Shown here: positions 1 to 9,324 of the stretch, piece after piece
Position numbering within the stretch: the first letter of the stretch is position 1
How the letters are laid out: every line of letters starts with the position of its first letter
Program-made: the position numbers and the translations under genes
Origin: Mesorhizobium huakuii
GTDB taxonomy: Bacteria; Pseudomonadota; Alphaproteobacteria; Rhizobiales; Rhizobiaceae
Direction of reading: 5' to 3'
Length of the DNA stretch: 64,000 nucleotides
Assembly (NCBI RefSeq): GCF_030160235.1
Contig: NZ_BSNY01000034.1
Location: 124,001-188,000 of the forward strand
Notes under the pieces: generated by a model
What the model was told of the DNA's origin: nothing
Seen by the model: the letters and a program-made list of their open reading frames with translations, nothing else
Databases searched by the model: none

Positions 1-1
1 C

Positions 2-1069
2 CGCCTGCAGAACTTCAAGGCCAACAGGCGCGGCTACTGGTCGTTGTGGATTTTCCTTGTCCTGTTCGTGCTGTCGCTGTTTGCCGAGTTCATCGCCAAC
101 GACAAGCCGATCATCGCTTCCTACAAGGGCGAGATCCTGTTTCCGGTGATGGTCGCCTACCCGGAGGAAAAGTTCGGCGGCTTCTATGCCGTCACCGACT
201 ATCGCGATCCGGTGATCCAGGACGAGATCAACGCCAATGGCTGGATGATCTGGCCGCCAATCCGCTATTCCTACCAGACCGTCAACAATGCCATCCCGGA
301 AGCCGCACCGGCCAAACCGTCATGGGAATATGACGCCAAGGTGCGCTGCAACCAGTATCCGCAAGGGGCTGCCGACCCGGCCTGCATCGTCGGCAACTGG
401 AACTGGCTCGGCACTGACGACCAGGCGCGCGACGTCCTGGCGCGCGTCATCTACGGCTTCCGCATCTCGGTGCTGTTCGGGCTGATCCTGACCGCCGGCT
501 CGGCCCTGATCGGCGTCTGCGCCGGTGCCTTGCAGGGCTATTTCGGTGGTTGGACGGACCTGCTGTTCCAGCGCTTCATCGAAATCTGGTCGGCGATCCC
601 GGTGCTCTATCTCTTGCTCATCGTCGCCGCCATCCTGCCACCGGGCTTCTTCATCCTGCTCGGGCTGATGCTGTTGTTTTCCTGGGTGGCGCTGGTCGGC
701 GTGGTCCGGGCAGAGTTCCTGCGCGCCCGCAACTTCGAATATGTCAACGCAGCGCGGGCGCTCGGCGTGCCCAACCGCACCATCATGTTCCGGCATTTGC
801 TGCCCAACGCCATGGTGGCGACATTGACCTTCCTGCCGTTCCTGCTCTCGGGGTCGATCTCGACGCTGACCTCGCTCGACTATCTCGGCTTCGGCCTGCC
901 GCCGGGGTCCGCCTCGCTCGGCGAATTGCTCAAGCAGGCCCAGCGCAATCTCAATGCGCCGTGGCTAGGCATATCCGGCTTCGTCGTCATCTCGCTCATG
1001 CTGTCGCTGCTGGTCTTTGTCGGCGAAGCGACGCGCGACGCCTTCGATCCGCGCAAGACGTTCAAATGA
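2..1069 (+). CDS. yejE: Microcin C/peptide ABC transporter permease YejE (5' end outside window)
   Basis: Inner-membrane permease of the Yej oligopeptide importer, which in enterobacteria takes up peptides and microcin C. The frame is open from the first codon of the window, so the start lies upstream; only a few residues seem missing, because the visible start (RLQNFKANRRGYWSLW) matches the usual YejE N-terminus. One membrane segment is followed by a long periplasmic loop with several Trp and Tyr, then the BPD_transp_1 domain with about five segments. The EAA-type loop is seen around VNAARALGVPNRTIMFRHLLPN. The stop overlaps the yejF start by ATGA, so the two are translationally coupled. YejA and YejB are expected just upstream, outside the window. 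Confidence 0.93.
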   Translation, partial: RLQNFKANRRGYWSLWIFLVLFVLSLFAEFIANDKPIIASYKGEILFPVMVAYPEEKFGGFYAVTDYRDPVIQDEINANGWMIWPPIRYSYQTVNNAIPEAAPAKPSWEYDAKVRCNQYPQGAADPACIVGNWNWLGTDDQARDVLARVIYGFRISVLFGLILTAGSALIGVCAGALQGYFGGWTDLLFQRFIEIWSAIPVLYLLLIVAAILPPGFFILLGLMLLFSWVALVGVVRAEFLRARNFEYVNAARALGVPNRTIMFRHLLPNAMVATLTFLPFLLSGSISTLTSLDYLGFGLPPGSASLGELLKQAQRNLNAPWLGISGFVVISLMLSLLVFVGEATRDAFDPRKTFK

Positions 1070-2697
1070 GCCAACCGCCCCTGCTCAGCGTACAGGACCT
1101 CAGTGTCGCCTTCGCCCAGGGCGGTGGCCAGTCCGTCGCCGTCGACCACATCTCCTTCGACATCGCCAAGGGCGAGACAATCGCCCTGGTCGGCGAATCC
1201 GGCTCCGGCAAGTCAGTGTCGGCGCTGTCGGTGCTGAAACTCCTGCCCTACCCCAGCGCCAGCCACCCCTCGGGGAAAATCCTGTTTGAGGGCGCCGACC
1301 TGTTGGTGATGAGCGAGAAGCAGTTGCGGCAAGTACGCGGCAACAAGATCACCATGATCTTCCAGGAGCCGATGACCTCGCTCAATCCGCTGCACACGAT
1401 CGAGCACCAGATCGTCGAGATCCTGAAGCTGCACCAGGGCATGGCCGACCGCGCGGCCAAGGCGCGCACGCTGGAGCTGCTCAACGAGGTCGGCATCCGC
1501 GATCCTCAGAAGCGGCTCGACGCCTATCCGCACCAGTTGTCCGGCGGCCAGCGCCAGCGCGTCATGATAGCCATGGCGCTGGCCAACGAACCGGAACTGC
1601 TGATCGCCGACGAGCCGACGACGGCCCTCGACGTCACCGTGCAGGCGCAGATCCTCGAACTGCTCGCGGGCCTGAAAAGCCGCAAGGGCATGTCGATGCT
1701 GTTCATCACCCACGATCTCGGCATCGTGCGCAAGATCGCCGACCGGGTCTGCGTGATGACCAAGGGCAAGATCGTCGAGACCGGACCGACCAAGGACATC
1801 TTCGCCAATCCGCAGCACCCGTATACGCGGCATCTTCTGGCGGCAGAGCCGAAGGGCAAGCCGCCGGCGGCCAATACCGATGCCAAGCCTGTCATGACCG
1901 GCACGGACATCAAGGTCTGGTTCCCGATCAAGCAGGGCTTCTTCCGCCGCACGGTCGACCATGTGAAGGCGGTCGACGGCATCGATGTCACCGTGCGCGC
2001 CGGCCAGACGCTGGGCGTGGTCGGTGAGTCCGGCTCCGGCAAGACGACGCTCGGCCTGGCGCTGGCGCGCATGATCTCGTCGACGGGCACCATCCGGTTC
2101 AACGGCCGCGATATCAACCAGCTCACCTTCAACGCCATGCGGCCGCTCAGGCGCGAATTGCAGATCGTCTTCCAGGATCCGTTCGGTTCGCTCAGCCCGC
2201 GCATGTCGATCGCCGAGATCATCGAGGAAGGGCTGAAAATCCATGAGCCGAAGCTGTCGCCCGATGAACGCGACGACAAGGTGGCGGACGTGCTGAAGGA
2301 GGTCGGCCTCGATCCGGCGACGCGCAACCGCTATCCGCACGAGTTTTCCGGCGGCCAGCGCCAGCGTGTGGCGATCGCGCGTGCCATGGTGCTCAACCCG
2401 CGCTTCGTCATGCTGGACGAGCCGACATCGGCGCTCGACATGAGCGTGCAGGCGCAGGTCGTCGACCTCCTGCGCAATCTGCAGGCCAAGCACGACCTCG
2501 CCTATCTCTTCATCAGCCACGATCTCAAGGTCATCCGGGCGCTTGCCAATGACGTCATCGTCATGCGCAATGGCCAGATCGTCGAAGCCGGCCCTTCCCG
2601 GCAGATTTTTGAAAATCCGCAAACCGACTATACTCGGGCGCTGATCTCGGCCGCCTTCAAGATAGAGACGGCGCCGGTCGGCATCGTCAGCGAGTAA
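1066..2697 (+). CDS. yejF: Microcin C/peptide ABC transporter ATP-binding protein YejF (two ABC domains)
   Basis: ATPase of the Yej importer, 543 residues, with two fused ABC domains as in enterobacterial YejF. Walker A GESGSGKS is at about residues 43-50 and again (GESGSGKT) at about 320-327. Signature LSGGQRQRV or FSGGQRQRV and Walker B LIADEP or VMLDEP occur in each half, and each domain ends with the oligopeptide-transporter C-terminal region ([21 protein letters not shown]). The ATG overlaps the yejE stop by four bases. Both nucleotide sites look intact, so the protein should hydrolyse ATP at two equal sites. Longer upstream starts in the same frame would overlap yejE heavily and are not needed. 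Confidence 0.94.
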   Translation: MSQPPLLSVQDLSVAFAQGGGQSVAVDHISFDIAKGETIALVGESGSGKSVSALSVLKLLPYPSASHPSGKILFEGADLLVMSEKQLRQVRGNKITMIFQEPMTSLNPLHTIEHQIVEILKLHQGMADRAAKARTLELLNEVGIRDPQKRLDAYPHQLSGGQRQRVMIAMALANEPELLIADEPTTALDVTVQAQILELLAGLKSRKGMSMLFITHDLGIVRKIADRVCVMTKGKIVETGPTKDIFANPQHPYTRHLLAAEPKGKPPAANTDAKPVMTGTDIKVWFPIKQGFFRRTVDHVKAVDGIDVTVRAGQTLGVVGESGSGKTTLGLALARMISSTGTIRFNGRDINQLTFNAMRPLRRELQIVFQDPFGSLSPRMSIAEIIEEGLKIHEPKLSPDERDDKVADVLKEVGLDPATRNRYPHEFSGGQRQRVAIARAMVLNPRFVMLDEPTSALDMSVQAQVVDLLRNLQAKHDLAYLFISHDLKVIRALANDVIVMRNGQIVEAGPSRQIFENPQTDYTRALISAAFKIETAPVGIVSE

Positions 2698-2726
2698 TTT
2701 GCGTAAAGAGGATTAGACGAACCGCG

Positions 2727-3668
2727 ATGGAAAAAGGCCGCATCCTGCTTGCCGTCACCGGCTTTCATCCGCAGCGCTGGCGCGAGCTGCTGTCGGCCGA
2801 GCGTGAGGTGGTGCTGGAGCCGGACGGCGCCATGGATCCGTCGATCACCTATGCTGTGGTGTGGAAGCAGAAGCCCAATTTGTTGTCGTCGCTGCCCAAT
2901 CTGCGCGCCATCTTCTCCATCGGCGCCGGCGTCGACCATATTTTCGCCGATCCCGGCCTGCCCGACGTGCCGATCGTCAAGGTCGTCGCCGACAACCTCA
3001 CGCAATACATGACCGAATATGTCGTCTGGCGGGTGCTCGATCATCATCGCCAGGGCCTGCTCTACCGGCAGCAGCAGCAAAAGAAGATCTGGCACGAGCC
3101 GCCGCAGCGGCCGGCCGGCGACATATCCGTCGGCATCATGGGCCTTGGCAATCTCGGGCGCGCCGCGGCCTCGGTGCTGCTGTCGCTCGGCTTCGCGGTC
3201 AATGGCTGGTCGCGCACCGAGCGGCCGATGCAGGGGGTGGCCACCTATTCCGGCGAGGCCGGGTTGATCCCCTTCCTCAAGGCGACCGATATCCTTGTCG
3301 TGCTTTTGCCGCTGACGCCGGACACGCAAGGCATCATCAATTACGGCGTGCTGAAGGAATTGCGCAAGCGCAACGGCCTCGGCGGCTCGGTGCTGATCAA
3401 TGCCGGCCGCGGCCGCCTGCAGAAGGATGCCGACATCGTGCGGGCGCTGGACGACGGCACGCTGAAGGAGGCGAGCCTCGACGTGTTCGAGGTCGAACCG
3501 CTGCCGAAGACCAGCCCGCTGTGGAGCCATCCGAAGGTGTTCGTGACGCCGCACGCCGCGGCAACCTCCGATCCCATGCACCTGGCGCCGACCATGCTGC
3601 GCCAGATGGACGCCTTCGAGCGCGGCGAAAGGCTCGAGAATCTGGTGGACCGCAAGGCGGGATATTGA
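2727..3668 (+). CDS. ghrA: Glyoxylate/hydroxypyruvate reductase A-type D-2-hydroxyacid dehydrogenase
   Basis: NAD(P)H-dependent reductase of small 2-oxoacids (glyoxylate, hydroxypyruvate), predicted cytosolic, 313 residues. The Rossmann nucleotide-binding motif GLGNLG is followed about 20 residues later by SRTERP, whose Arg suggests NADPH preference. INAGRGRLQ, the FEVEPLP segment and TPHAAATSDP carry the Arg/Glu/His catalytic set of the D-isomer-specific 2-hydroxyacid dehydrogenase family. Length and a substrate domain opening with ILLAVTGFHPQRW fit GhrA rather than SerA. It lies 29 bp after yejF on the same strand, and a shared transcript is possible. The exact substrate cannot be read from sequence. 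Confidence 0.85.
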   Translation: MEKGRILLAVTGFHPQRWRELLSAEREVVLEPDGAMDPSITYAVVWKQKPNLLSSLPNLRAIFSIGAGVDHIFADPGLPDVPIVKVVADNLTQYMTEYVVWRVLDHHRQGLLYRQQQQKKIWHEPPQRPAGDISVGIMGLGNLGRAAASVLLSLGFAVNGWSRTERPMQGVATYSGEAGLIPFLKATDILVVLLPLTPDTQGIINYGVLKELRKRNGLGGSVLINAGRGRLQKDADIVRALDDGTLKEASLDVFEVEPLPKTSPLWSHPKVFVTPHAAATSDPMHLAPTMLRQMDAFERGERLENLVDRKAGY

Positions 3669-3677
3669 CCAGGATTC

Positions 3678-4205
3678 CTATCTGGCCAGATTCCACTGCC
3701 TGAAGCACCGCTTGATCGCTGCCACCGAGGACAGCTGCAGCTTTGGCAAATCGAGCTCCTCGAACATCGCCTGGTATCTCCGGCGGTTTTTCGGCGTGGT
3801 CACGGCGATATGGTGGATCATGTCCCATTTGACGCTGTCGCGCCCTCCCTCCAGGGCTCCGCGTCTGTTTTTCTGGAACAGAGTTCGCCTGAAGTAGCGC
3901 AGCAGGCTTGCCGGTATGGAGATATCCAGCAGGATCACTCCCGTCGCCCGCCGGAAGCGTTGCGGCATGCAGATCGAGTAGTTTCCGTCCATCACCCAGC
4001 GCTCGCCGGCAATCGCGGCGTCATGCAAGGCGATGAACTCGGCCTTTGGACGCGGCTCCCAGTCGGTGTTGGGCAGATGGTGAAGCAAATCGAGATGAAC
4101 GGGTTCCAGGCCACGCTTGCGGGCAATCGCGTCGGCCAGGGTCGACTTGCCGCTGTTGGACGGTCCCAGAATGCAGATGCGATCGCCAAGGTCCGATAGT
4201 TTCAT
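3678..4205 (-). CDS. FlaR-like P-loop nucleotide-binding protein (putative kinase/topology modulator)
   Basis: A 175-residue protein with Walker A GPSNSGKST at residues about 14-22 and an adenylate-kinase-like architecture. It resembles the proteins annotated DNA topology modulation protein FlaR or AAA family ATPase: DxLxHLPNTDWEPRP after the first helix, then GERWVMDGNYS and the lid-like segment RTLFQKNRRGALEG. The WVMDGNY motif is typical of this family. The reaction is not established for the family; a small-molecule kinase role is possible. It is convergent with ghrA, with a gap of nine bases, and is probably monocistronic or the last gene of a unit with the lipoprotein gene upstream. Confidence 0.7.
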   Translation of the reverse strand: MKLSDLGDRICILGPSNSGKSTLADAIARKRGLEPVHLDLLHHLPNTDWEPRPKAEFIALHDAAIAGERWVMDGNYSICMPQRFRRATGVILLDISIPASLLRYFRRTLFQKNRRGALEGGRDSVKWDMIHHIAVTTPKNRRRYQAMFEELDLPKLQLSSVAAIKRCFRQWNLAR

Positions 4206-4271
4206 CCGACAGTGCCCCCATGCGGATGCAGAACGCCGTCCACGATGAGTTCCCCGCCCAACAGCGTGTCT

Positions 4272-4634
4272 TCAACTGGGCAGGGCGAACTTCTTCTTCT
4301 GATTGTCCGGCTTGCCGCAGTCGCGGCGCTCGATCGACCGGTTCATGGCGTCGATCTCGCCCGACGCCTTGTCGCTGTCGCGCTTGGCCTTGGAGCGCAT
4401 GTCGGGCGTGAACGGACCGAAACCCATGGCGGGATTGGAGAAGGTCGGCTTCGCGGTCACCGGAAGGTTGTATTGCTGCGCCAGGCCATTGCGCTGCGCC
4501 AGCAACTGATCGCACGGCACGGTGTCGTATTGCAGTGAGGATTCTACGTTGGCGTCCTGCCGCTCGGACATCGAATTGCCGACGCAGCCGGCTGTTGCCA
4601 GGCAAGATGCCAAGATCATCATGTTCCAGCGCAT
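4272..4634 (-). CDS. Small lipoprotein of unknown function
   Basis: A 120-residue protein starting MRWNMMILASCLATAGC. Residues 1-17 form a lipoprotein signal with lipobox ATAGC, so Cys17 should be acylated after signal peptidase II cleavage. The ATG is preceded by a strong GGGAGGAG ribosome site; an upstream in-frame start exists but would put charged sequence in front of the signal. The mature part is polar, with two further cysteines (VPCDQLL and RRDCGK) that could form a disulphide, and a Lys-rich end (DNQKKKFALPS). No known domain recognised. Confidence 0.72.
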   Translation of the reverse strand: MRWNMMILASCLATAGCVGNSMSERQDANVESSLQYDTVPCDQLLAQRNGLAQQYNLPVTAKPTFSNPAMGFGPFTPDMRSKAKRDSDKASGEIDAMNRSIERRDCGKPDNQKKKFALPS

Positions 4635-4763
4635 CCGATATGCTCCTCCCGGTATCCCGCCCTGATGCGACCAGATCGCAAATATCAGTCGCGCACGCAA
4701 ATCGGACTTTTTCGCAGCAGCACTGAGCCGTGGCAGCACCGCCGCACGATGATCCTGCACGCT

Positions 4764-5681
4764 TCAAACGGCATGAGGCTTCCACGCCACAACGCCCAGC
4801 CCTCTGACGGGCTCGCGGCGATCCTGGCGGATGATCGTTGGCTCCAGTGCCAGGATCGTAAGCCCGTTGGCCTCGAGTGTCCGCCTGACATAGGGTTGCG
4901 AATGGGCGTAGCGCCGCGAGGGCTGCAGCGCGAAATCGCCGTCGTCTGCAAGCGCCTCCACGGAGAAGGCAAACAGGCCGCCTTCGGCGAGCAGGTCGGC
5001 AAGGGTGCCCACCAGGCCATCGAGCGCGCCGATGTAGATCAGGACATCGGCCGACGTCACCAGATCGGGCTTTTCGCCTGAATGGGAAAACCCTTGCAGA
5101 TCGGCTTTTGTCAGCGTGTCGTAGATACCTTTCGCCCGCGCCTTCTTCAGCATCCTGGACGAGATATCGACCCCTTCCAGCCGGTCGACAATCGGCCTCA
5201 GTCTCTCGCCCATCAGTCCGGTTCCGCAACCAAGGTCGAGCGCCAGGCGGAAGCGACCCGGCCTTGCCTTGCGAATCATCTGCTCGAGGAAATCGGGCAA
5301 GCGGTAGTCGAGCTTGCCGACCAGCATCTCCTCGAATGTCTCGGCATAGTGGTCGAACAGCGCTTCGACAAAAGCGCTGGGTGGGGCGGTGGCAAGCGGA
5401 GCCTTGCCGATCAGCTGCAGCTTGAGGGCCGCGCCCTGACGATCGGCCGGATCAAGTTTCAGCGACATCGCCCAGGCCTGCGCCGCCAGGTCGAGCCTGC
5501 CCGATGCCTCCTGCATCTCGCCGAGGCGGAACCAGCCCATTGCCCATCGCGGCGCCAGCTCCAGTGCGCCGAGCAGCAGCTCGGCCGCGGCCGTATGATC
5601 GCCGGAGGCAAAGAGCATCTCGGCATAGTCGGCACGGCGATCGGCGTTCAAATCGCCGGACGATGTCTGAAGCGGTTTCAT
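4764..5681 (-). CDS. TPR-containing class I SAM-dependent methyltransferase
   Basis: About 305 residues. The N-terminal third shows TPR-like helices (ADYAEMLFASGDHTAAAELL, then WAMGWFRLGEMQEASGRLD). The C-terminal part is a class I methyltransferase: motif I LDLGCGTGLMGE, motif II EGVDISSRML, then DLVTSADVLIYIGAL and an ending with family resemblance to ubiquinone/menaquinone-type methyltransferases. The substrate is unknown; the TPR part may hold a protein partner. An alternative ATG at 5720 would add 13 residues, and neither start has a clear ribosome site. The 82 bp between this gene and the divergent exonuclease gene probably hold both promoters. Confidence 0.78.
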   Translation of the reverse strand: MKPLQTSSGDLNADRRADYAEMLFASGDHTAAAELLLGALELAPRWAMGWFRLGEMQEASGRLDLAAQAWAMSLKLDPADRQGAALKLQLIGKAPLATAPPSAFVEALFDHYAETFEEMLVGKLDYRLPDFLEQMIRKARPGRFRLALDLGCGTGLMGERLRPIVDRLEGVDISSRMLKKARAKGIYDTLTKADLQGFSHSGEKPDLVTSADVLIYIGALDGLVGTLADLLAEGGLFAFSVEALADDGDFALQPSRRYAHSQPYVRRTLEANGLTILALEPTIIRQDRREPVRGLGVVAWKPHAV

Positions 5682-5803
5682 GATGGTGGTTCCGCCGGCG
5701 GATGGCTGCCGGGTCGCCATCTCTGTAGAGCAGCCATGTCCAGGAGTCAGCAGTCTCCGACAACAGGCTTCCCGCAGCGGAATTATATCCTATCTTGGGG
5801 ACC

Positions 5804-6811
5804 ATGCGCGCCAGCGACCTGCTTCATCCCCGGCCCGAAGGCCTTTACTGCCCGCCGGGCGATTTCTTCATCGACCCGGTGCGGCCGGTGGACCGGGCGC
5901 TGATCACGCACGGCCATTCCGACCATGCACGTTCCGGCCACCGCTCGGTGCTGGCGACGCAGCAGACGCTCGACATTATGGGCCTGCGCTATGGCGAGGA
6001 TTTTGCCGGGGCCACGCAAGCGGCTCGGCTCGGCGAGACGATCGCTCTGAACGACGTCAGCGTCAGCTTCCATCCGGCCGGCCATGTGTTGGGCTCGGCG
6101 CAGATATCGGTCGAGCATCAGGGTACGCGCATCGTCGCCTCCGGCGATTACAAACGGCAAAAGGACGCGACCTGCGCGCCGTTCGAACCAATCCGCTGCG
6201 ACGTGTTCATCACCGAGGCGACCTTCGGCCTGCCGGTGTTCCGCCATCCGCCCGACACGGAAGAGATCGCGCGCCTGCTGAAATCGGCGGCGCAGTTTCC
6301 CGAACGCTCGCACCTGGTCGGCGCCTACGCGCTGGGCAAGGCGCAGCGGGTGATGCGGCTGTTGCGCGACGCCGGCTATGACAAGCCGCTCTACATCCAT
6401 GGCGCACTGGCCAGGCTCAGCGAATACTATCAGAGCCAGGGCATCGACCTGGGTATCCTCGAGCCGGCAACGGTCGAGAGCGGCAAGGGGGACTTTGCCG
6501 GCGCCATTGTCGTCGGTCCGCCATCGGCCTTCGCCGATCGCTGGGCGCGGCGCTTTCCCGATCCGATCTCGTGCTTCGCGTCGGGGTGGATGCGCATCCG
6601 CCAGCGCGCCAAGCAAGGCGGCGTCGAACTGCCGCTCATCATCTCGGACCATGCCGATTGGGACGAACTCACCTCTACCATCAAGGAGACCGGCGCCGAG
6701 GAGATCTGGGTAACGCATGGCCGCGAGGAAGCCCTGGTGCGCTGGTGCGAGCTCGAAGGCATAGCCGCCCGGCCGCTGCATCTGGTGGGCTATGAGGACG
6801 AGGGCGATTGA
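5804..6811 (+). CDS. Ligase-associated DNA exonuclease (metallo-beta-lactamase/beta-CASP fold)
   Basis: Predicted 3' DNA exonuclease of the bacterial ligase-associated repair module, 335 residues. Metal ligands HGHSDH are at residues 36-41, with further ligand segments FHPAGHVLGSAQ and ASGDYKRQ; beta-CASP-type features include ALGKAQRVMRLL and the C-terminal SDHADWDEL. ATG 5804 is preferred over an in-frame TTG nine bases earlier. It lies four bases upstream of the ATP-dependent ligase start, so the two are co-translated. In many proteobacteria the module also has a Lhr-like helicase and a phosphoesterase; neither is seen here. Confidence 0.88.
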   Translation: MRASDLLHPRPEGLYCPPGDFFIDPVRPVDRALITHGHSDHARSGHRSVLATQQTLDIMGLRYGEDFAGATQAARLGETIALNDVSVSFHPAGHVLGSAQISVEHQGTRIVASGDYKRQKDATCAPFEPIRCDVFITEATFGLPVFRHPPDTEEIARLLKSAAQFPERSHLVGAYALGKAQRVMRLLRDAGYDKPLYIHGALARLSEYYQSQGIDLGILEPATVESGKGDFAGAIVVGPPSAFADRWARRFPDPISCFASGWMRIRQRAKQGGVELPLIISDHADWDELTSTIKETGAEEIWVTHGREEALVRWCELEGIAARPLHLVGYEDEGD

Positions 6812-6815
6812 AGGC

Positions 6816-8417
6816 ATGAACCGCTTCGCCGAGCTTCTCGACCGCCTGGTGCTGACGCCGTCGCGCAACGGCAAGCTGACGCTGCTGGTCGATTACTTCC
6901 GGACCGTTGAGGACCCGGATCGCGGGCTGGCGCTGGCCGCCATCACCGGTGACCTCACGATAGCCGCCGTCAAGCCGGCGATGCTGCGCATGCTGGTCAC
7001 CGAACGCATGGACCCCGTGCTGTTCGGCTATTCCTACGACTATGTCGGCGACCTCGCCGAGACGGTGTCGCTGGTCTGGCCGCAGACGCCTGGCAAGATC
7101 CCCAACCGCGAGCCGACGCTCGGCGAGGTCGTGGCAAAACTGCAGGCGGCAAGCCGCTCCGACGGACCGAAGGTGCTGGCCGGCTTGCTCGACAGCGCCG
7201 GCATCTCGGCACGCTTCGCCATCATCAAGCTGGTCACCGGCGGCCTGCGCATCGGCGTCTCGGCGCGGCTGGCCAAACAGGCGCTGGCGGATTTCGGCAA
7301 GGTCGATGTCGCCGAGATCGAGGAGCTCTGGCACGGGCTGTCGCCGCCCTATACGGCGTTGTTCGCCTGGCTGGAGGGCAAGGCCGAAAAACCCCGCAGC
7401 ACGGCGATGGCGTTGTTCCGCCCGGTGATGCTGTCGAACCCGGTCGGCGACGGCGATCTCGAAAAGCTCGATCCGGCGGACTACGCGGCCGAGTGGAAAT
7501 GGGACGGCATCCGCGTCCAGGCGGTCGCGGAAGGCGGCGTCCGCCGGCTTTATTCGCGCACCGGCGACGATGTTTCCGGCGCCTTTCCCGACCTCGCCGA
7601 CGCCATGCACTTTTCCGCGACACTGGATGGCGAATTGCTCGTCGGCGACCCGCGAGAGGCGACGGGAACCTTCTCGGACCTGCAGCAGCGGCTGAACCGC
7701 AAGACGGTGACGCCGAAGATGCAACAGCAATATCCGGCCTTCATGCGCTGCTACGACCTGCTTCAGCTCGGCGACGAAGACCTTCGTGCATTGCCGTTCC
7801 GCGAGCGGCGTGACCGCCTCGAAGCCTTCATGAAAACGCTCGACCCCGGCCGTTTCGACCTGTCGCCCTTCGTCGCTTTCACGGACTGGCAGGCGCTGGA
7901 GAACCTGCGCCGCGCGCCGCCGCACCCGATCATCGAAGGCGTGATGCTGAAGCGCTGGGATTCGCCCTATGTCGCCGGCCGGCCAAAAGGCCCGTGGTTC
8001 AAGTGGAAGCGCGATCCGCACACTGTGGACGCGGTGCTGATGTATGCCCAGCGCGGCCACGGCAAGCGCTCGAGTTTTTACTCCGACTACACATTCGGCG
8101 TCTGGTCCGGAGCCGAGGGCGAGGAGGAACTGGTGCCGGTCGGCAAGGCCTATTTCGGCTTCACCGACGAGGAGCTGAAGCAGATCGACAAATATGTCCG
8201 GGACAACACGGTCGAGCGTTTCGGGCCGGTGCGTTCGGTGCGGGCAGACCGCGACAATGGCCTGGTGCTGGAAGTCGCCTTCGAGGGGCTCAACCGATCG
8301 ACCCGGCACAAATCCGGCGTCGCCATGCGCTTTCCCCGCATTTCACGGCTGCGCTGGGACAAGCCGGCCAACGAAGCCGACCGGATCGAGACACTGCAGG
8401 CGCTGCTCGATCGCTAG
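6816..8417 (+). CDS. Cisplatin-damage-response-type ATP-dependent DNA ligase
   Basis: ATP-dependent DNA ligase of 533 residues, of the bacterial family linked to cisplatin/crosslink tolerance. An N-terminal DNA-binding domain (to about 200, with LRIGVSARL) is followed by the nucleotidyltransferase core: motif I EWKWDGIRV with the adenylated lysine at residue 228, motif III region LDGELLVG, motif IV region EGVMLKR and motif V PWFKWKR. The C-terminal OB domain runs from about 410, ending with FEGLNRSTRHKSGVAMRFPR. ATG 6816 was chosen because the upstream in-frame start at 6792 lies inside the exonuclease gene. It works with the preceding exonuclease, probably in end cleaning and sealing. Confidence 0.9.
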   Translation: MNRFAELLDRLVLTPSRNGKLTLLVDYFRTVEDPDRGLALAAITGDLTIAAVKPAMLRMLVTERMDPVLFGYSYDYVGDLAETVSLVWPQTPGKIPNREPTLGEVVAKLQAASRSDGPKVLAGLLDSAGISARFAIIKLVTGGLRIGVSARLAKQALADFGKVDVAEIEELWHGLSPPYTALFAWLEGKAEKPRSTAMALFRPVMLSNPVGDGDLEKLDPADYAAEWKWDGIRVQAVAEGGVRRLYSRTGDDVSGAFPDLADAMHFSATLDGELLVGDPREATGTFSDLQQRLNRKTVTPKMQQQYPAFMRCYDLLQLGDEDLRALPFRERRDRLEAFMKTLDPGRFDLSPFVAFTDWQALENLRRAPPHPIIEGVMLKRWDSPYVAGRPKGPWFKWKRDPHTVDAVLMYAQRGHGKRSSFYSDYTFGVWSGAEGEEELVPVGKAYFGFTDEELKQIDKYVRDNTVERFGPVRSVRADRDNGLVLEVAFEGLNRSTRHKSGVAMRFPRISRLRWDKPANEADRIETLQALLDR

Positions 8418-8463
8418 ACCGGGATCCCAAACCGAAAGTTCCATTCCAGGCAGAGGAGCACAC

Positions 8464-9282
8464 ATGATTTCCCGATCCGACAAGGTCGAACGTTTTCGCG
8501 CTCTTCACAAATCCGGCTGCTTCGTGATTCCCAACCCCTGGGACGTAGGCGGCGCCCGGATGATGGTGAGCCTGGGCTTCAAGGCGCTGGCAACCACATC
8601 GTCGGGCTACGCGTTCTCAAAAGGCCGCAGAGACGGAGCGCTGGAGGTCAACCGCAACGAGAGCCTGGCATATGCCGCCGAGATAGCGACTTCGACCGAT
8701 GTCCCGGTTACCGCGGATTTGGAGGACGGGTACGAGGATACTCCCGAAGGCGTTGCCGAAACCGTTCGGCTCGCGGCGGAGGCTGGGTTGGCTGGGCTGT
8801 CCATCGAGGATCGGCAGCCGAAATCGGACTTGCCGATCCGCGATTTTGACGACGCGGTGGCACGGGTTGCCGCTGCGGCTGACGCCGCGCGAAAACACAA
8901 CATCGTCCTGACCGCTCGCGCCGACGGCCTAGGCAAAGGAGTATATGATCTCGAAGAAGCCATTCGCCGCCTCAAGGTCTTCGAGACTCTCGGCGCCGAG
9001 GTCGTCTACGCGCCCGGAGTGCCGGACCTGGCATCCCTCCAGAAGCTTTGCCGCTCGGTCAGCGTTCCAGTAAATCATGTGCTCGGCCAAGGTGTCTCGG
9101 GATTGACCCTCGACCAGATTGCCCAGGCGGGCGTGCGGCGGATCAGTGTCGGCGGATCGCTCGCCCGCGCTGCCGGTGCTGCGCTTATGACCATATGCCG
9201 GGAGATTGCGACAGGCGACTTCACCGCGTTGGAATCGGCCCCGGGCTGGGGTGATCTGCGCAGCACCAAACCGGTGATATAG
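8464..9282 (+). CDS. Isocitrate lyase/PEP mutase family enzyme
   Basis: A 272-residue TIM-barrel protein of the isocitrate lyase/phosphoenolpyruvate mutase superfamily. Visible are FVIPNPWDVGGARMM at the N-terminus, VTADLEDGY (metal-binding acidic strand), LSIEDRQ, and LTARADGLGKG, which replaces the usual TARTDA. The cysteine loop KKCGH of true isocitrate lyases is absent, so a lyase acting on small C-C or C-P bonds (oxaloacetate decarboxylase, methylisocitrate lyase-like or carboxy-PEP mutase-like) is more likely; the substrate cannot be fixed. A good AGAGGAG ribosome site lies upstream of ATG 8464. It lies 46 bp after the ligase, with no obvious functional link. Confidence 0.82.
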   Translation: MISRSDKVERFRALHKSGCFVIPNPWDVGGARMMVSLGFKALATTSSGYAFSKGRRDGALEVNRNESLAYAAEIATSTDVPVTADLEDGYEDTPEGVAETVRLAAEAGLAGLSIEDRQPKSDLPIRDFDDAVARVAAAADAARKHNIVLTARADGLGKGVYDLEEAIRRLKVFETLGAEVVYAPGVPDLASLQKLCRSVSVPVNHVLGQGVSGLTLDQIAQAGVRRISVGGSLARAAGAALMTICREIATGDFTALESAPGWGDLRSTKPVI

Positions 9283-9324
9283 CTCCACGAGGTTCGCTTG
9301 CGATGTTCCGTCAGGATCCGATAT

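Noticed and set aside
1213-2622. Long open frame antisense to yejF
   Set aside because: Shadow of the two ABC domains; the sequence has low-complexity Arg/His/Asp composition and no known fold.
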